Positions 15,901 to 23,643 of a stretch of DNA of 33,051 nucleotides are shown here, piece by piece. The position numbers and the translations under genes are program-made. Each line of letters starts with the position of its first letter. Position 1 is the first letter of the stretch. The notes under the pieces were generated by a model. That model ran no database searches. It had not been told where the DNA came from and was given only the letters and a program-made list of their open reading frames with translations. Source of the stretch: Lentilactobacillus sp. Marseille-Q4993 (lineage in GTDB: Bacteria; Bacillota; Bacilli; Lactobacillales; Lactobacillaceae); NCBI RefSeq assembly GCF_951230165.1, contig NZ_CATNVB010000027.1, forward strand, positions 1-33,051. The letters run 5' to 3'.

Positions 15901-15933
15901 AAGGCTAACCTCATTTTGGAGTTGGCCTTTTTT
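15901..15933 (+). terminator. Terminator of the metallopeptidase gene (first copy of a duplicated segment)
   Basis: The stem AAGGCTAACCTC / GAGTTGGCCTT (one bulge) is followed by a T-run. A close copy lies at 18791-18823. Confidence 0.8.
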
Positions 15934-15968
15934 GGTTAATTCTATTTTTGGGGAACATAAGGTGATAA

Positions 15969-16034
15969 TTAAGCGAAGTTAATCCCACTGCCAACGATGA
16001 ATAACTAACCAGTAATGTAATCAGATTTAGAATC
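15969..16034 (-). pseudogene. Relic of the 3' end of a short-chain dehydrogenase gene
   Basis: Read on the minus strand, these bases give DSKSDYITG, a TAG stop, then LFIVGSGINFA and a stop. The intact gene at 18860-19621 ends [21 protein letters not shown], so a Gln codon has become TAG and three further residues have changed. Homology stops near 16034. This is a decayed duplicate, not a gene. Confidence 0.8.
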
Positions 16035-16120
16035 TAAACACTGGATTTAAAGTTCAAAATATCAGAAAACATATGATAAATTAACGCAGAGCTTAATGTT
16101 ATTTAGAGAACAATCAATCA

Positions 16121-16129
16121 TGCTATAAT
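16121..16129 (+). promoter_or_regulatory. Extended -10 promoter of the MucBP adhesin
   Basis: TGCTATAAT (16121-16129) is an extended -10 element. The -35 region (ATTTAG/TTTAGA near 16101-16107) is weak. The start of transcription would be near 16136, about 50 bases before the gene. Confidence 0.5.
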
Positions 16130-16187
16130 TAATTTGTAAACATATTGACCATTTATTAGTGTCTATTTTTTATCCTGGGGGGGATTT

Positions 16188-18701
16188 ATGATGGAAACGA
16201 AGAAAAGATTCAAAATGTATAAAGCTGGTAAAAAATGGCTCATTGCCGGTATCGCATTTGCTGGTTTCTCATTGTATTGTGGAACGGCTCAAGCTGCAAC
16301 AACAGATACAACCACACCGACTATTGCTACAGAGGCCAAGGCGGCTACACCAATTCAGACAGTTGATAACTCTGCAACTGAATCAGCTGACGCATCTGCA
16401 GTACCAGCAAGCACAACTACGACAGTAGATAATACTCAAGCACCCGCAAATGATTACAAATCAACGACCAGCACGGCTACTCCTGGATACACAGGCAATA
16501 CCGCAACAGAAGCTAATAACACAAATGTGACAACGGCCACTAGCAACACATATGATACAAAGACCAATGCTGGCGATACGGCAACAGTCACGCCTGACAC
16601 AACTAGCACGACTACTTCTGCGTATTCAGACAATCCAGCAACTGCTAATTCAGCTGCTAACACGAATGTGACAGCGCCTGCTGGGGACTCCGCTGTTACT
16701 AAAACTAATGCTGACAATACAGCAACGGTGACACCTGATACAACCAATACGGCCAATACAGAACCAACTAGCAACGCATATGATGCTAAGGCTTACGCAG
16801 CCGACACGCCACAGCAGTATTCCGCTGCTAGTGATAATGTCGCTGCTTCTGCCAATCATGTTGCCGATCCGAAAATCGACGAAAATACTGAGGGCATGAC
16901 CACAGACACACTTCCAGAACCGACAGAAGATCAAGTTAGAAGTCAGATCACAATCATTGATCACGACACGAACCAAGCCTTATACAACAATTACGATCGG
17001 CTTGGTAAAGGATCTCCCATGTCTCCCATCAATAAGAATAATGCTCAGGCTGTCATTGACAGTCTTTTAGGCACTGGCTTTATCTATCTTGACCAATCAG
17101 TCAACAACGATAAACGGACTGAAGATGGTCAAGCAATCAATACCTCTAATGATTTCAAGATATATCTATACGTTCAGGTGCCTCAGGATAAGCCCACACC
17201 ATCTAATGTCGCCGCAGGTTCTAATGCTGTTGAATGGGGCCCTAACGCTGGTAATTATGGCTGGCCACTTCGAGTAACCTATATTGTTGATAAAGACACT
17301 GGCGAGACAATCTTTCAAAGTTATGATCGGTTTGAGCCTGCTGGTCAACCTCAAGAATTAAAAGATTCTGATATGCAAGGCTGGCTCAAAAAATTAACAG
17401 GCCATTACAATTACGAAGGCTACGCTGTTAATAACGTGTCCGTTAAGCAAGGTCAAAACTACAGTATTGATACTGATCGAAATGGTCATATCGCGATTTA
17501 TGTTTCTCGCAACCTCATTACAAGGTGGGACTTCATCGGTGGTATCACAGGCCGGATGTATGATGATGAAAATCAAACACCACAGTACAAAGACTGGCAA
17601 CCAAGACTTGGCCTGCTAACCAAAAACGACCATGATGGTAGTGTTACTGAATACATCAACATTCCTAATGGTGAAGGTTATTATACAGGTACTTTCGTTC
17701 CTGAAGGATCTGATAAACCAGAATATGGCTTTGATATCGTCAATAATGCTAGCAAAAAAGGAACTTACTATTATAGCCTGACTGAAAAAGGCGCAGCATA
17801 TGTCAAAGAGCAGTTGAAAGATAAATATGATTTTGGCACCAATTTAGGCGAACCACAAAGTTATGTTCAGATCTTACAAGGATATACCATTACAGTGTAT
17901 TACAAGGATGTTGATAGTGGTGCCATAATTGGCAGTCAAACTATTAAGAACATTCCTAATACTAAATATGACATTCAAGCTCCTGAGATAAAAGGTTATT
18001 TCCCAGGTAATCCACAAGAAATTGTGGGTACCTTTACTAATAAGAATCAAGAATTCACAATATTGTATAAATCGGGACCAAAGCCAGAATTACCAGAGCC
18101 TGTTCAACCGGGTCCTGAAGAATATCCAAAGCCAGAATTACCGGACCCAGTTCAACCAGGGCCTGATGAATATCCAAAACCAGAGTTACCAGATCCTGTT
18201 TACCCAGATGGTTCAGAGACTGGTTCAACAACCGATAATCCTGATGATAATGGATCTTCTCAAGATAAGCCTGCTGAAAATATAGATAAACCTACTGAAA
18301 ATGTAGATAAACCTGCTGAGAATACAGATAATCCAGCAAACAAAGAAACGACTACGAATACAACCAAAAATCCTGGCAGTGTTAAAAATAATGTAACTGA
18401 TAAAAAAGCAACTAATCTTGATAATCGTGGAAACTATGCTGATTCTACCTTCAATCCATCAGTTACCAACTGGAGTACTGATTCATCTGCTAAAACAGAT
18501 GACGCGTCTACTTCAATTGAAGCAGCTTCGTTAATCCCAGTTTCAGCTAATACTGATACCGAAACAGAAACCGAGACAACAGCAACTAAATTACCACAAA
18601 CTGGTGACAAGAAGAATGCTGCAACTACAATTGTTGGCGCAATTATGTTAGTAATTTCACTCTTTGGTCTTGGAAAGATATTCAAGAGAAGGGAAAACTA
18701 G
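16188..18701 (+). CDS. MucBP-type LPQTG adhesin
   Basis: The 837-residue cell-wall protein has a KxYKxGKxW signal peptide (FKMYKAGKKWLIAG, cleavage near AQA-AT at about residue 36). A long Thr/Ser/Ala/Asn stalk (about 37-245) contains an imperfect ~40-residue repeat. Two mucin-binding-like beta modules follow (ITIIDHDTNQALYNNYDR, about 250; VTYIVDKDTGETIFQSYDR, about 364), then a canonical MucBP repeat (ITVYYKDVDSGAIIGSQTI ... GYFPGNP, about 565-630). Next come 16-residue PKPELPDPVQPGPDEY repeats (about 631-670) and KPAENxD repeats. It ends with LPQTG (802-806), a hydrophobic helix and FKRREN. MucBP proteins bind mucus or host glycans. ATG 16188 and ATG 16191 are both possible after GGGGGGG. 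The gene sits between two copies of a duplicated segment, and its 3' end is nearly the same as that of the gene ending at 11661. Confidence 0.9.
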   Translation: MMETKKRFKMYKAGKKWLIAGIAFAGFSLYCGTAQAATTDTTTPTIATEAKAATPIQTVDNSATESADASAVPASTTTTVDNTQAPANDYKSTTSTATPGYTGNTATEANNTNVTTATSNTYDTKTNAGDTATVTPDTTSTTTSAYSDNPATANSAANTNVTAPAGDSAVTKTNADNTATVTPDTTNTANTEPTSNAYDAKAYAADTPQQYSAASDNVAASANHVADPKIDENTEGMTTDTLPEPTEDQVRSQITIIDHDTNQALYNNYDRLGKGSPMSPINKNNAQAVIDSLLGTGFIYLDQSVNNDKRTEDGQAINTSNDFKIYLYVQVPQDKPTPSNVAAGSNAVEWGPNAGNYGWPLRVTYIVDKDTGETIFQSYDRFEPAGQPQELKDSDMQGWLKKLTGHYNYEGYAVNNVSVKQGQNYSIDTDRNGHIAIYVSRNLITRWDFIGGITGRMYDDENQTPQYKDWQPRLGLLTKNDHDGSVTEYINIPNGEGYYTGTFVPEGSDKPEYGFDIVNNASKKGTYYYSLTEKGAAYVKEQLKDKYDFGTNLGEPQSYVQILQGYTITVYYKDVDSGAIIGSQTIKNIPNTKYDIQAPEIKGYFPGNPQEIVGTFTNKNQEFTILYKSGPKPELPEPVQPGPEEYPKPELPDPVQPGPDEYPKPELPDPVYPDGSETGSTTDNPDDNGSSQDKPAENIDKPTENVDKPAENTDNPANKETTTNTTKNPGSVKNNVTDKKATNLDNRGNYADSTFNPSVTNWSTDSSAKTDDASTSIEAASLIPVSANTDTETETETTATKLPQTGDKKNAATTIVGAIMLVISLFGLGKIFKRREN
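16530..16780 (+). repeat. Imperfect tandem coding repeat in the adhesin stalk
   Basis: Two diverged copies of about 125-130 bases (from about 16530 and 16660) encode NTNVT...TKTNAxxTATVTPDTT. They lengthen the Thr-rich stalk. Confidence 0.6.
18078..18200 (+). repeat. 48-bp tandem repeat encoding PKPELPxPVQPGPxEY
   Basis: Copies start at 18078, 18126 and 18174; the third is partial. They form the proline-rich wall-spanning part of the adhesin and could change in number by slippage. Confidence 0.9.
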
Positions 18702-18710
18702 TAGTTACAT
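18590..18710 (+). repeat. Sortase-signal segment nearly the same as 11550-11670
   Basis: The bases encoding LPQTGDKKNxATTIVGAIML...GLGKIFKRREN and the first bases after the stop (TAGTTACA) are close to identical at 11550-11670 and 18590-18710, while the upstream coding regions are unrelated. This suggests exchange of 3' ends between the genes. Confidence 0.7.
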
Positions 18711-18784
18711 CTAGGCAGGGATTACAAGAGAGATCTTAATGGTTTTCGACAACAGATATCGTAGAACTTACAAAGCAATCGTTA

Positions 18785-18925
18785 ACAAATAAAGGTCAAC
18801 CTCATTTCGAGGTTGGCCTTTTTGGGTGAATTCTATTTATTGGGTAGATAGGGTAAAGCTTAAGCGAAGTTAATCCCACCATCAACGATGATTGACTGAC
18901 CAGTAATATAGTCCGATTTTGAATC
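18785..18925. repeat. Second copy of the ~140-bp duplicated segment (intact side)
   Basis: This copy contains a terminator (18791-18823), a short spacer and the true 3' end of the reductase gene. It matches 15895-16034. Bases 18744-18783 may also match the end of the metallopeptidase gene (a TACAAAGCAA stretch against TATAAAGCAA), which is less certain. Confidence 0.75.
18791..18823. terminator. Bidirectional-type terminator between adhesin and reductase genes
   Basis: The stem AAGGTCAACCTC / GAGGTTGGCCTT with loop ATTTC is followed by T residues on the plus strand; A residues on the other side allow some use in both directions between the convergent genes. Confidence 0.8.
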
Positions 18926-19621
18926 CGCTAGGAATGAAACCAGATTTGCAACGTCCGCAGGCTCTTCGCCTCGACCTAAAGCAATTGATTCAATGTTCTT
19001 CTGCAAACTCTGACCAATTGGAACGTTGTAAATCTTAGCCATTTCCTTATCAATCTGATCCCACATTGGGGTTAATACAATTCCTGGGCAGTAAGCATTA
19101 ACGGTGATTTTATCCTTAGCTAGTTCCTTTGCGGCAACTTGGGTTAAACCGCGAACCGCAAACTTAGTTGCAGAGTATGCGCCAAGTAGTTCAAAGCCCT
19201 CGTGACCGGCAATTGAAGAAGCACTGATAATTTTGCCGCCCTTACCCTGTTTCTTCATTTGATCAGCTGCGGCTTGAATTCCATAAAACGCGCCTTTGAT
19301 ATTAACATCCAGAATTTTGGAAAGGTCATCCTCACTAGTTTCTGTGATTTGACCAATTTTAGCAATTCCAGCGTTATTAACCATTACGTTTAGTTCCCCT
19401 AAATCGCTAACCACATGCTTAACTAAGTCAAAAACACTTTGCTTATCGGCAACGTCAACAAAGTAACCCTTTGAGTTGTTGCCAATATCAGTAGCGACTT
19501 TTTGGGCATTTTCCTCGTTTAGATCAGCGACAGCGACTGTAAAACCGTCTTGAGCAAGTTGGCGAACGATTCCCTCGCCAATCCCTTGACCACCACCGGT
19601 TACGATTGCAACTTTTGCCAT
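18860..19621 (-). CDS. butA: Diacetyl/acetoin reductase (short-chain dehydrogenase)
   Basis: The 253-residue classical SDR has the cofactor loop TGGGQGIG (8-15), NNAG (82-85), and catalytic Ser136, Tyr149 and Lys153 ([13 protein letters not shown]). The stretch [26 protein letters not shown] and the C-terminal [12 protein letters not shown] fit the (S)-acetoin-forming diacetyl reductase / 2,3-butanediol dehydrogenase group, which uses NADH to reduce diacetyl and acetoin. The exact substrate and stereochemistry cannot be fixed from sequence. The start ATG 19621 is preceded by a GGGG-rich ribosome binding site. A structured RNA ending in a terminator lies about 120 bases upstream on the same strand and may be its leader. 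A copy of its 3' end is found at 15969-16034. Confidence 0.88.
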   Translation of the reverse strand: MAKVAIVTGGGQGIGEGIVRQLAQDGFTVAVADLNEENAQKVATDIGNNSKGYFVDVADKQSVFDLVKHVVSDLGELNVMVNNAGIAKIGQITETSEDDLSKILDVNIKGAFYGIQAAADQMKKQGKGGKIISASSIAGHEGFELLGAYSATKFAVRGLTQVAAKELAKDKITVNAYCPGIVLTPMWDQIDKEMAKIYNVPIGQSLQKNIESIALGRGEEPADVANLVSFLADSKSDYITGQSIIVDGGINFA

Positions 19622-19742
19622 GATAGTTCCCCCTGTAATAAAATGTTTTGCTTATAATTAACGTCATTAACTATAAGCTCACGTTCATTAAACCATTTTT
19701 ATTTATTGTGCACAATTAAATGCTTTTTTATTATCGGGGAAT

Positions 19743-19768
19743 AAAAAAGCCGGCAACAACCATGCCGG
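19743..19768 (-). terminator. Terminator of the minus-strand structured RNA
   Basis: Stem CCGGCA (19768-19763) with TGCCGG (19755-19750), a 7-base loop, then C and six T residues on the minus strand. Confidence 0.85.
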
Positions 19769-19905
19769 ATTATCGTATTTAACTTATGTACCGCCTGGGT
19801 TGCCCCAGGCGTCTTTAGGAGTTGGAACTACCAATTGTTTTAAAGATATATTGGGGTAGATCAAGATATTTACTTCATCGTGAAGTGATATTGATAGTTC
19901 CAGAA
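19743..19905 (-). ncRNA. Structured RNA ending in a terminator, upstream of the reductase gene
   Basis: On the minus strand a 12-bp closing stem (19901-19890 with 19835-19824) contains one U-G pair that would be a C-A mismatch on the plus strand. It encloses a perfect hairpin ACTTCA-CGA-TGAAGT (19886-19872). Next comes a perfect 8-bp hairpin CGCCTGGG/CCCAGGCG with a GCAA (GNRA) tetraloop (19811-19792), then a terminator. These details favour the minus strand. The 5' end is not known and no clear promoter was found. I do not recognise the family. It may be a free small RNA or a cis-regulatory leader of the acetoin reductase gene. Confidence 0.55.
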
Positions 19906-20091
19906 CAAGATCAATGCAAGCGAAAAGCCTTCATTAATTTTATCAAGTGGATGCTTTTTCAAACATCCATAAACTAATGATAAAACATTTCTATGATTCT
20001 TCAATAAAAAAGCACTTTCAGTTTTCCACTGGATAATAGTCTATATTTGTAACCGTTATGGTAACATTAAAGCATATGTGGGGTGATTTTG

Positions 20092-23000
20092 GTGACATTA
20101 AAATTTATAGTTTCCAAGGCGGGATACGATGGTAATCAAGAGATTGCGACCGCTTTAAAAACGGATATGATGGAAAAACCCAATGATCGATTTTTCTATT
20201 TAGTACCAAACCATATGAAGTTCGAATCAGAAATTGATACGCTGGCGAAGGTTGGCAATGGGGGTGACGTTACCGCTGAGTCTAACTTGCAGGTATTATC
20301 CTTTTCACGTCTTGCTTGGTACTTCCTTCGGGGAACGGCTGAGTATCAGCGCCAACGAATTTCACCGGCCGGAATAAATATGCTGTTGTACCAGGTTATC
20401 AATGACAGCAAAGATGATTTATTTCTGTTTGATCAAGAAGTCAATCATGCTGGCTTTTTGGATCAATTGTCGCGACAAATCACTGAGTTTCAATCCGGAA
20501 ATGTTACGCCGAGTGATTTGTTCTCGATAACCAAATCGGACGCTGACCTGACCAATGATTTGCAGGATAAATTGCATGATTTCGGGATTATATATGACCG
20601 GTTTCAAACTGAGATTGAAAGTCGCTATTTCGATAACCATAACGGGCTTAACCTGTTAAGCGACTATCTAGACAGTCATGAGATTAAGGGAACCCACTTC
20701 TTTATTAGTAATTTTTCAAAGCTAACCGCACAGGAGCTTCGATTGGTTGAAACGCTAATCGTGAAAGGGGATTCCGTTACTGTTGGCTTAACCCTTGATA
20801 GGGCTTATCCAACTGACCTGCCAAATAGTGATAGCTTGTTTTATGCTCCCGCCAAGTTATTCCACCGCTTGTATCAGTTTGCAGCGGCAAACCAAGTTCC
20901 GTATTTAGGGACAACTGTAGCTGATAATCCTAGGGTGAATTCAGACTTATTAAGACTGGAACAATATTGGCAACAATCATCTTCGATGGAACAGATTACG
21001 GCTCCAAACAAAATTCAGGATGATTCCGTGCAAATCATAAAAACCGACAGCCGCTACACTGAACTTGATCAAGTAGCGACTAAAATCCGGCAATTAGTTG
21101 CAACCAAGGGATACCGTTACTCCGACTTTTTAATAGTTACGAGAAAATTGGCTGCATACCAGAATGTTTTACAACCCGTGTTTGAGAACGCTGAGATCCC
21201 CTATTTTGAAGATATTCAAAAATCAATGGCTGATCACCCACTAGTTGAACTGCTAGACGCACTATTTTCAATGGTCGATCCTAATCGCCGGCGCAATTAC
21301 ATGTATGATGACGTAATGAGATTTCTCAAATCGGAGTTGGTCTTGCCAAAGACAGATGACGGGTACCTCGAAATTGATGAGTTTAGACAAGATTTGGCGT
21401 TGGCTGAAAACCTGGTTTTAAAAAACGGCTTTGAGGATCAGAAATGGCTTCAATCTGACGACTGGCAGTACGTGTGGGTCCAAGATGGAGATGAAGAAGT
21501 ACTGAAAACCGAAAGGAACGAACGATTATCCGCAAGGGTCAATGTTGTTCGGCATCTAATCAAAGATAACCTCCCTCGGTTTTATAAACGCTTATTTAAA
21601 GCTTCAACTAACACTGAAGCCGCCACGATTATCTATAATTTCCTGACTGATATGGGGGTTTTTGATCAGTTAGTGGCTTGGCGTGACCGCGCTAATAATG
21701 CCGGGGATATCAACCGGGCAGATCAAATTGAGCAGGTCCATAAAACGTTTGTTAATTTGCTAGATGAAATGGTTTCGATTTTAGGTGACCGGCAGTTTGT
21801 GGCTGATGATTTTTGGAACTTGTTATACTCGGGGTTTGTGGGGGCAACATACTCGTTGGTACCAACAACTCTTGATCAGGTTTCCGTTTCAGAAAGCGGA
21901 ATGGTTCAGATGAATAACCGGAAAATCACGTTTATCATAGGGGCAACTGATGATAATATGCCAATGGTGTCAGTAAATGAGAGCCTGTTTGGTGACGATG
22001 ATGTTAATCAGCTCGAAACGGTATTACCCGATGAAAAATATTTAAATGATCCAAGTGATGCTCAAATTGCCTTTGAGCCTTATTTGAATTACCTTAGCTT
22101 TTTAAGTGGTAGTGAAAAGCTTATTTTCACGTACTCAGAAGGTGAAGGCGAAGAGAATGCAATAAAGCTGTCTCCTTACGTTGCCAGAATTGCTAATTAT
22201 TTCCATATCAAACCGGAGGAAGTAAGTTCGGTTCCGGCTAATAGTGATGACGTAGATAAATATATCGGTACGTTGAGAAGTAGTTTGCACCACTTGATTC
22301 AAGTCAGCCAAGCATCAGCTAAGGCCAATGAATCACTGGCTCCAAGCTGGCAGTACACATTAAATAAAATTAAATCTGATGGTCGGTATACCTTCCTTGT
22401 TGACCGATTACTAGCAAGTTTAGACTATAAAAATGAGGTTCATTCTCTGGACAAGGAAATAGTGACCGATTTATATAACGGTGAACTCAACATTTCTATT
22501 TCCCAATTAGAGTCGTTTTATCAAAACCCATATGAGTACTTCTTGCGTTATGGTCTCAAATTACAAGAACGTGATGAGTTCAAGCTGTCACCACAATCAA
22601 CTGGGCAGTTCTTTCATGAAGCTCTTGAGCGGATTGTGGACAATTTCAGGCAGAACAAGATTGAACTGAGTGAGCTTGGTGACGACGAAATCAAGAAATT
22701 AGTTTCCGATACGGTTTCCACTATGGTGACTAATCCAGATAATTTTGCTTACGTTATCCTCCAAAGCTCGAATCGGATGAAATACATTACCAATGAACTT
22801 CAAAAAACGCTCATTCAAATGGTAACCGTTTTGAAGGAGCAGCAAACGCGAACACCGATGAGACCAAAGCAAACGGAATTAGTGTTTGGTCAACCTGGTG
22901 GCTCAAACCTAGCTGGACTTGAATTTGAATTACCAGATAATAATAAAATCCACGTTCGGGGACGGATCGACCGGATCGATGAACTAGATATTCCTGAAAA

Positions 23001-23643
23001 GAAGTACTTTGCGGTTGTTGACTATAAGTCTTCGGAGCGGGATTTTGATTTTTCTAAAGCATATTCTGGGTTATCGATGCAGTTGATGACCTATTTAGAT
23101 GTGGTTAAGAAGAACCTCGATAAGTTGTCCGATAGTGATGAAAAGGCGTTGCTAGCTGGAGTTTTATATCTGCATATCAAGAATTCGATTGTAAAGCCGG
23201 AAGAATTAGCGAAGGATAAAATAAAGGGCGATATTAATAATTTTCTGTTAGATGACCATAGGTATAATGGATTGTTAGTTGAGGACATGGATTTACTGAA
23301 GCACGTAGATACATCGCATGATAAAGATAACCCGCTTTATCTGCCGTTTGCGTTGAAGAAGGATGGTACACCAACTGCAAAAAGTAGCCTAATTACTCCA
23401 GAGGACCTGGATCGCTTCTTAAACCATACCGAGAACTTGATTGTGGAGGCAGGTACCCAAATATTTAATGGAGATATTAAGTTAGCCCCATTTAAGGATG
23501 GGAAGGCAACCGCCCTGCAATTTTCGCCCTATAAATCAATCATGAACTTTGACCCATTGTTACCTGAAAATAGATATAACGTGATTGAAAAGTTAAAAGC
23601 TGAAGAAGTAATTGCTCGCTTGAAGGAGGAACATAAGGAATGA
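20092..23643 (+). CDS. rexB: ATP-dependent exonuclease subunit B (AddB/RexB)
   Basis: AddB/RexB pairs with AddA/RexA to resect double-strand breaks for recombination. The 1,183-residue protein is of normal length for this subunit. It has the C-terminal RecB-type nuclease motif GRIDRID ... VVDYKSS with a following SMQLMTYLDVV. The N-terminal inactivated helicase region begins LKFIVSKAGYDGNQ. GTG 20092 is the likely start, since GGGGTG (20080-20085) lies six bases before it; GTG 20083 is in frame but lies inside the ribosome binding site. The protein contains no cysteine at all, so the four-cysteine iron-sulfur site known in Bacillus subtilis AddB is missing. Its stop overlaps the ATG of the next gene. 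Confidence 0.95.
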   Translation: MTLKFIVSKAGYDGNQEIATALKTDMMEKPNDRFFYLVPNHMKFESEIDTLAKVGNGGDVTAESNLQVLSFSRLAWYFLRGTAEYQRQRISPAGINMLLYQVINDSKDDLFLFDQEVNHAGFLDQLSRQITEFQSGNVTPSDLFSITKSDADLTNDLQDKLHDFGIIYDRFQTEIESRYFDNHNGLNLLSDYLDSHEIKGTHFFISNFSKLTAQELRLVETLIVKGDSVTVGLTLDRAYPTDLPNSDSLFYAPAKLFHRLYQFAAANQVPYLGTTVADNPRVNSDLLRLEQYWQQSSSMEQITAPNKIQDDSVQIIKTDSRYTELDQVATKIRQLVATKGYRYSDFLIVTRKLAAYQNVLQPVFENAEIPYFEDIQKSMADHPLVELLDALFSMVDPNRRRNYMYDDVMRFLKSELVLPKTDDGYLEIDEFRQDLALAENLVLKNGFEDQKWLQSDDWQYVWVQDGDEEVLKTERNERLSARVNVVRHLIKDNLPRFYKRLFKASTNTEAATIIYNFLTDMGVFDQLVAWRDRANNAGDINRADQIEQVHKTFVNLLDEMVSILGDRQFVADDFWNLLYSGFVGATYSLVPTTLDQVSVSESGMVQMNNRKITFIIGATDDNMPMVSVNESLFGDDDVNQLETVLPDEKYLNDPSDAQIAFEPYLNYLSFLSGSEKLIFTYSEGEGEENAIKLSPYVARIANYFHIKPEEVSSVPANSDDVDKYIGTLRSSLHHLIQVSQASAKANESLAPSWQYTLNKIKSDGRYTFLVDRLLASLDYKNEVHSLDKEIVTDLYNGELNISISQLESFYQNPYEYFLRYGLKLQERDEFKLSPQSTGQFFHEALERIVDNFRQNKIELSELGDDEIKKLVSDTVSTMVTNPDNFAYVILQSSNRMKYITNELQKTLIQMVTVLKEQQTRTPMRPKQTELVFGQPGGSNLAGLEFELPDNNKIHVRGRIDRIDELDIPEKKYFAVVDYKSSERDFDFSKAYSGLSMQLMTYLDVVKKNLDKLSDSDEKALLAGVLYLHIKNSIVKPEELAKDKIKGDINNFLLDDHRYNGLLVEDMDLLKHVDTSHDKDNPLYLPFALKKDGTPTAKSSLITPEDLDRFLNHTENLIVEAGTQIFNGDIKLAPFKDGKATALQFSPYKSIMNFDPLLPENRYNVIEKLKAEEVIARLKEEHKE

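Larger units (their letters stand above)
15895..16034. repeat. First copy of a ~140-bp duplicated segment (relic)
   Basis: The terminator, the following spacer (TTAATTCTATTTTTGGGG...) and the 3' end of a short-chain dehydrogenase gene match 18785-18925 in order and spacing. The two copies flank the MucBP adhesin gene as direct repeats. Identity is high but not complete, so the duplication is not recent. Confidence 0.8.

Noticed and set aside
18078-18200. CRISPR-like repeat
   Set aside because: The 48-bp units are contiguous without spacers and encode a proline-rich protein repeat in frame.
19735-20060. Plus-strand reading of the structured RNA
   Set aside because: The closing stem would carry a C-A mismatch, the tetraloop would be UUGC rather than GCAA, and there is no T-run after the last stem on this strand.
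20083-20094. GTG 20083 as the start of addB
   Set aside because: It lies within the GGGGTG ribosome binding site; GTG 20092 has correct spacing and gives the expected N-terminus.
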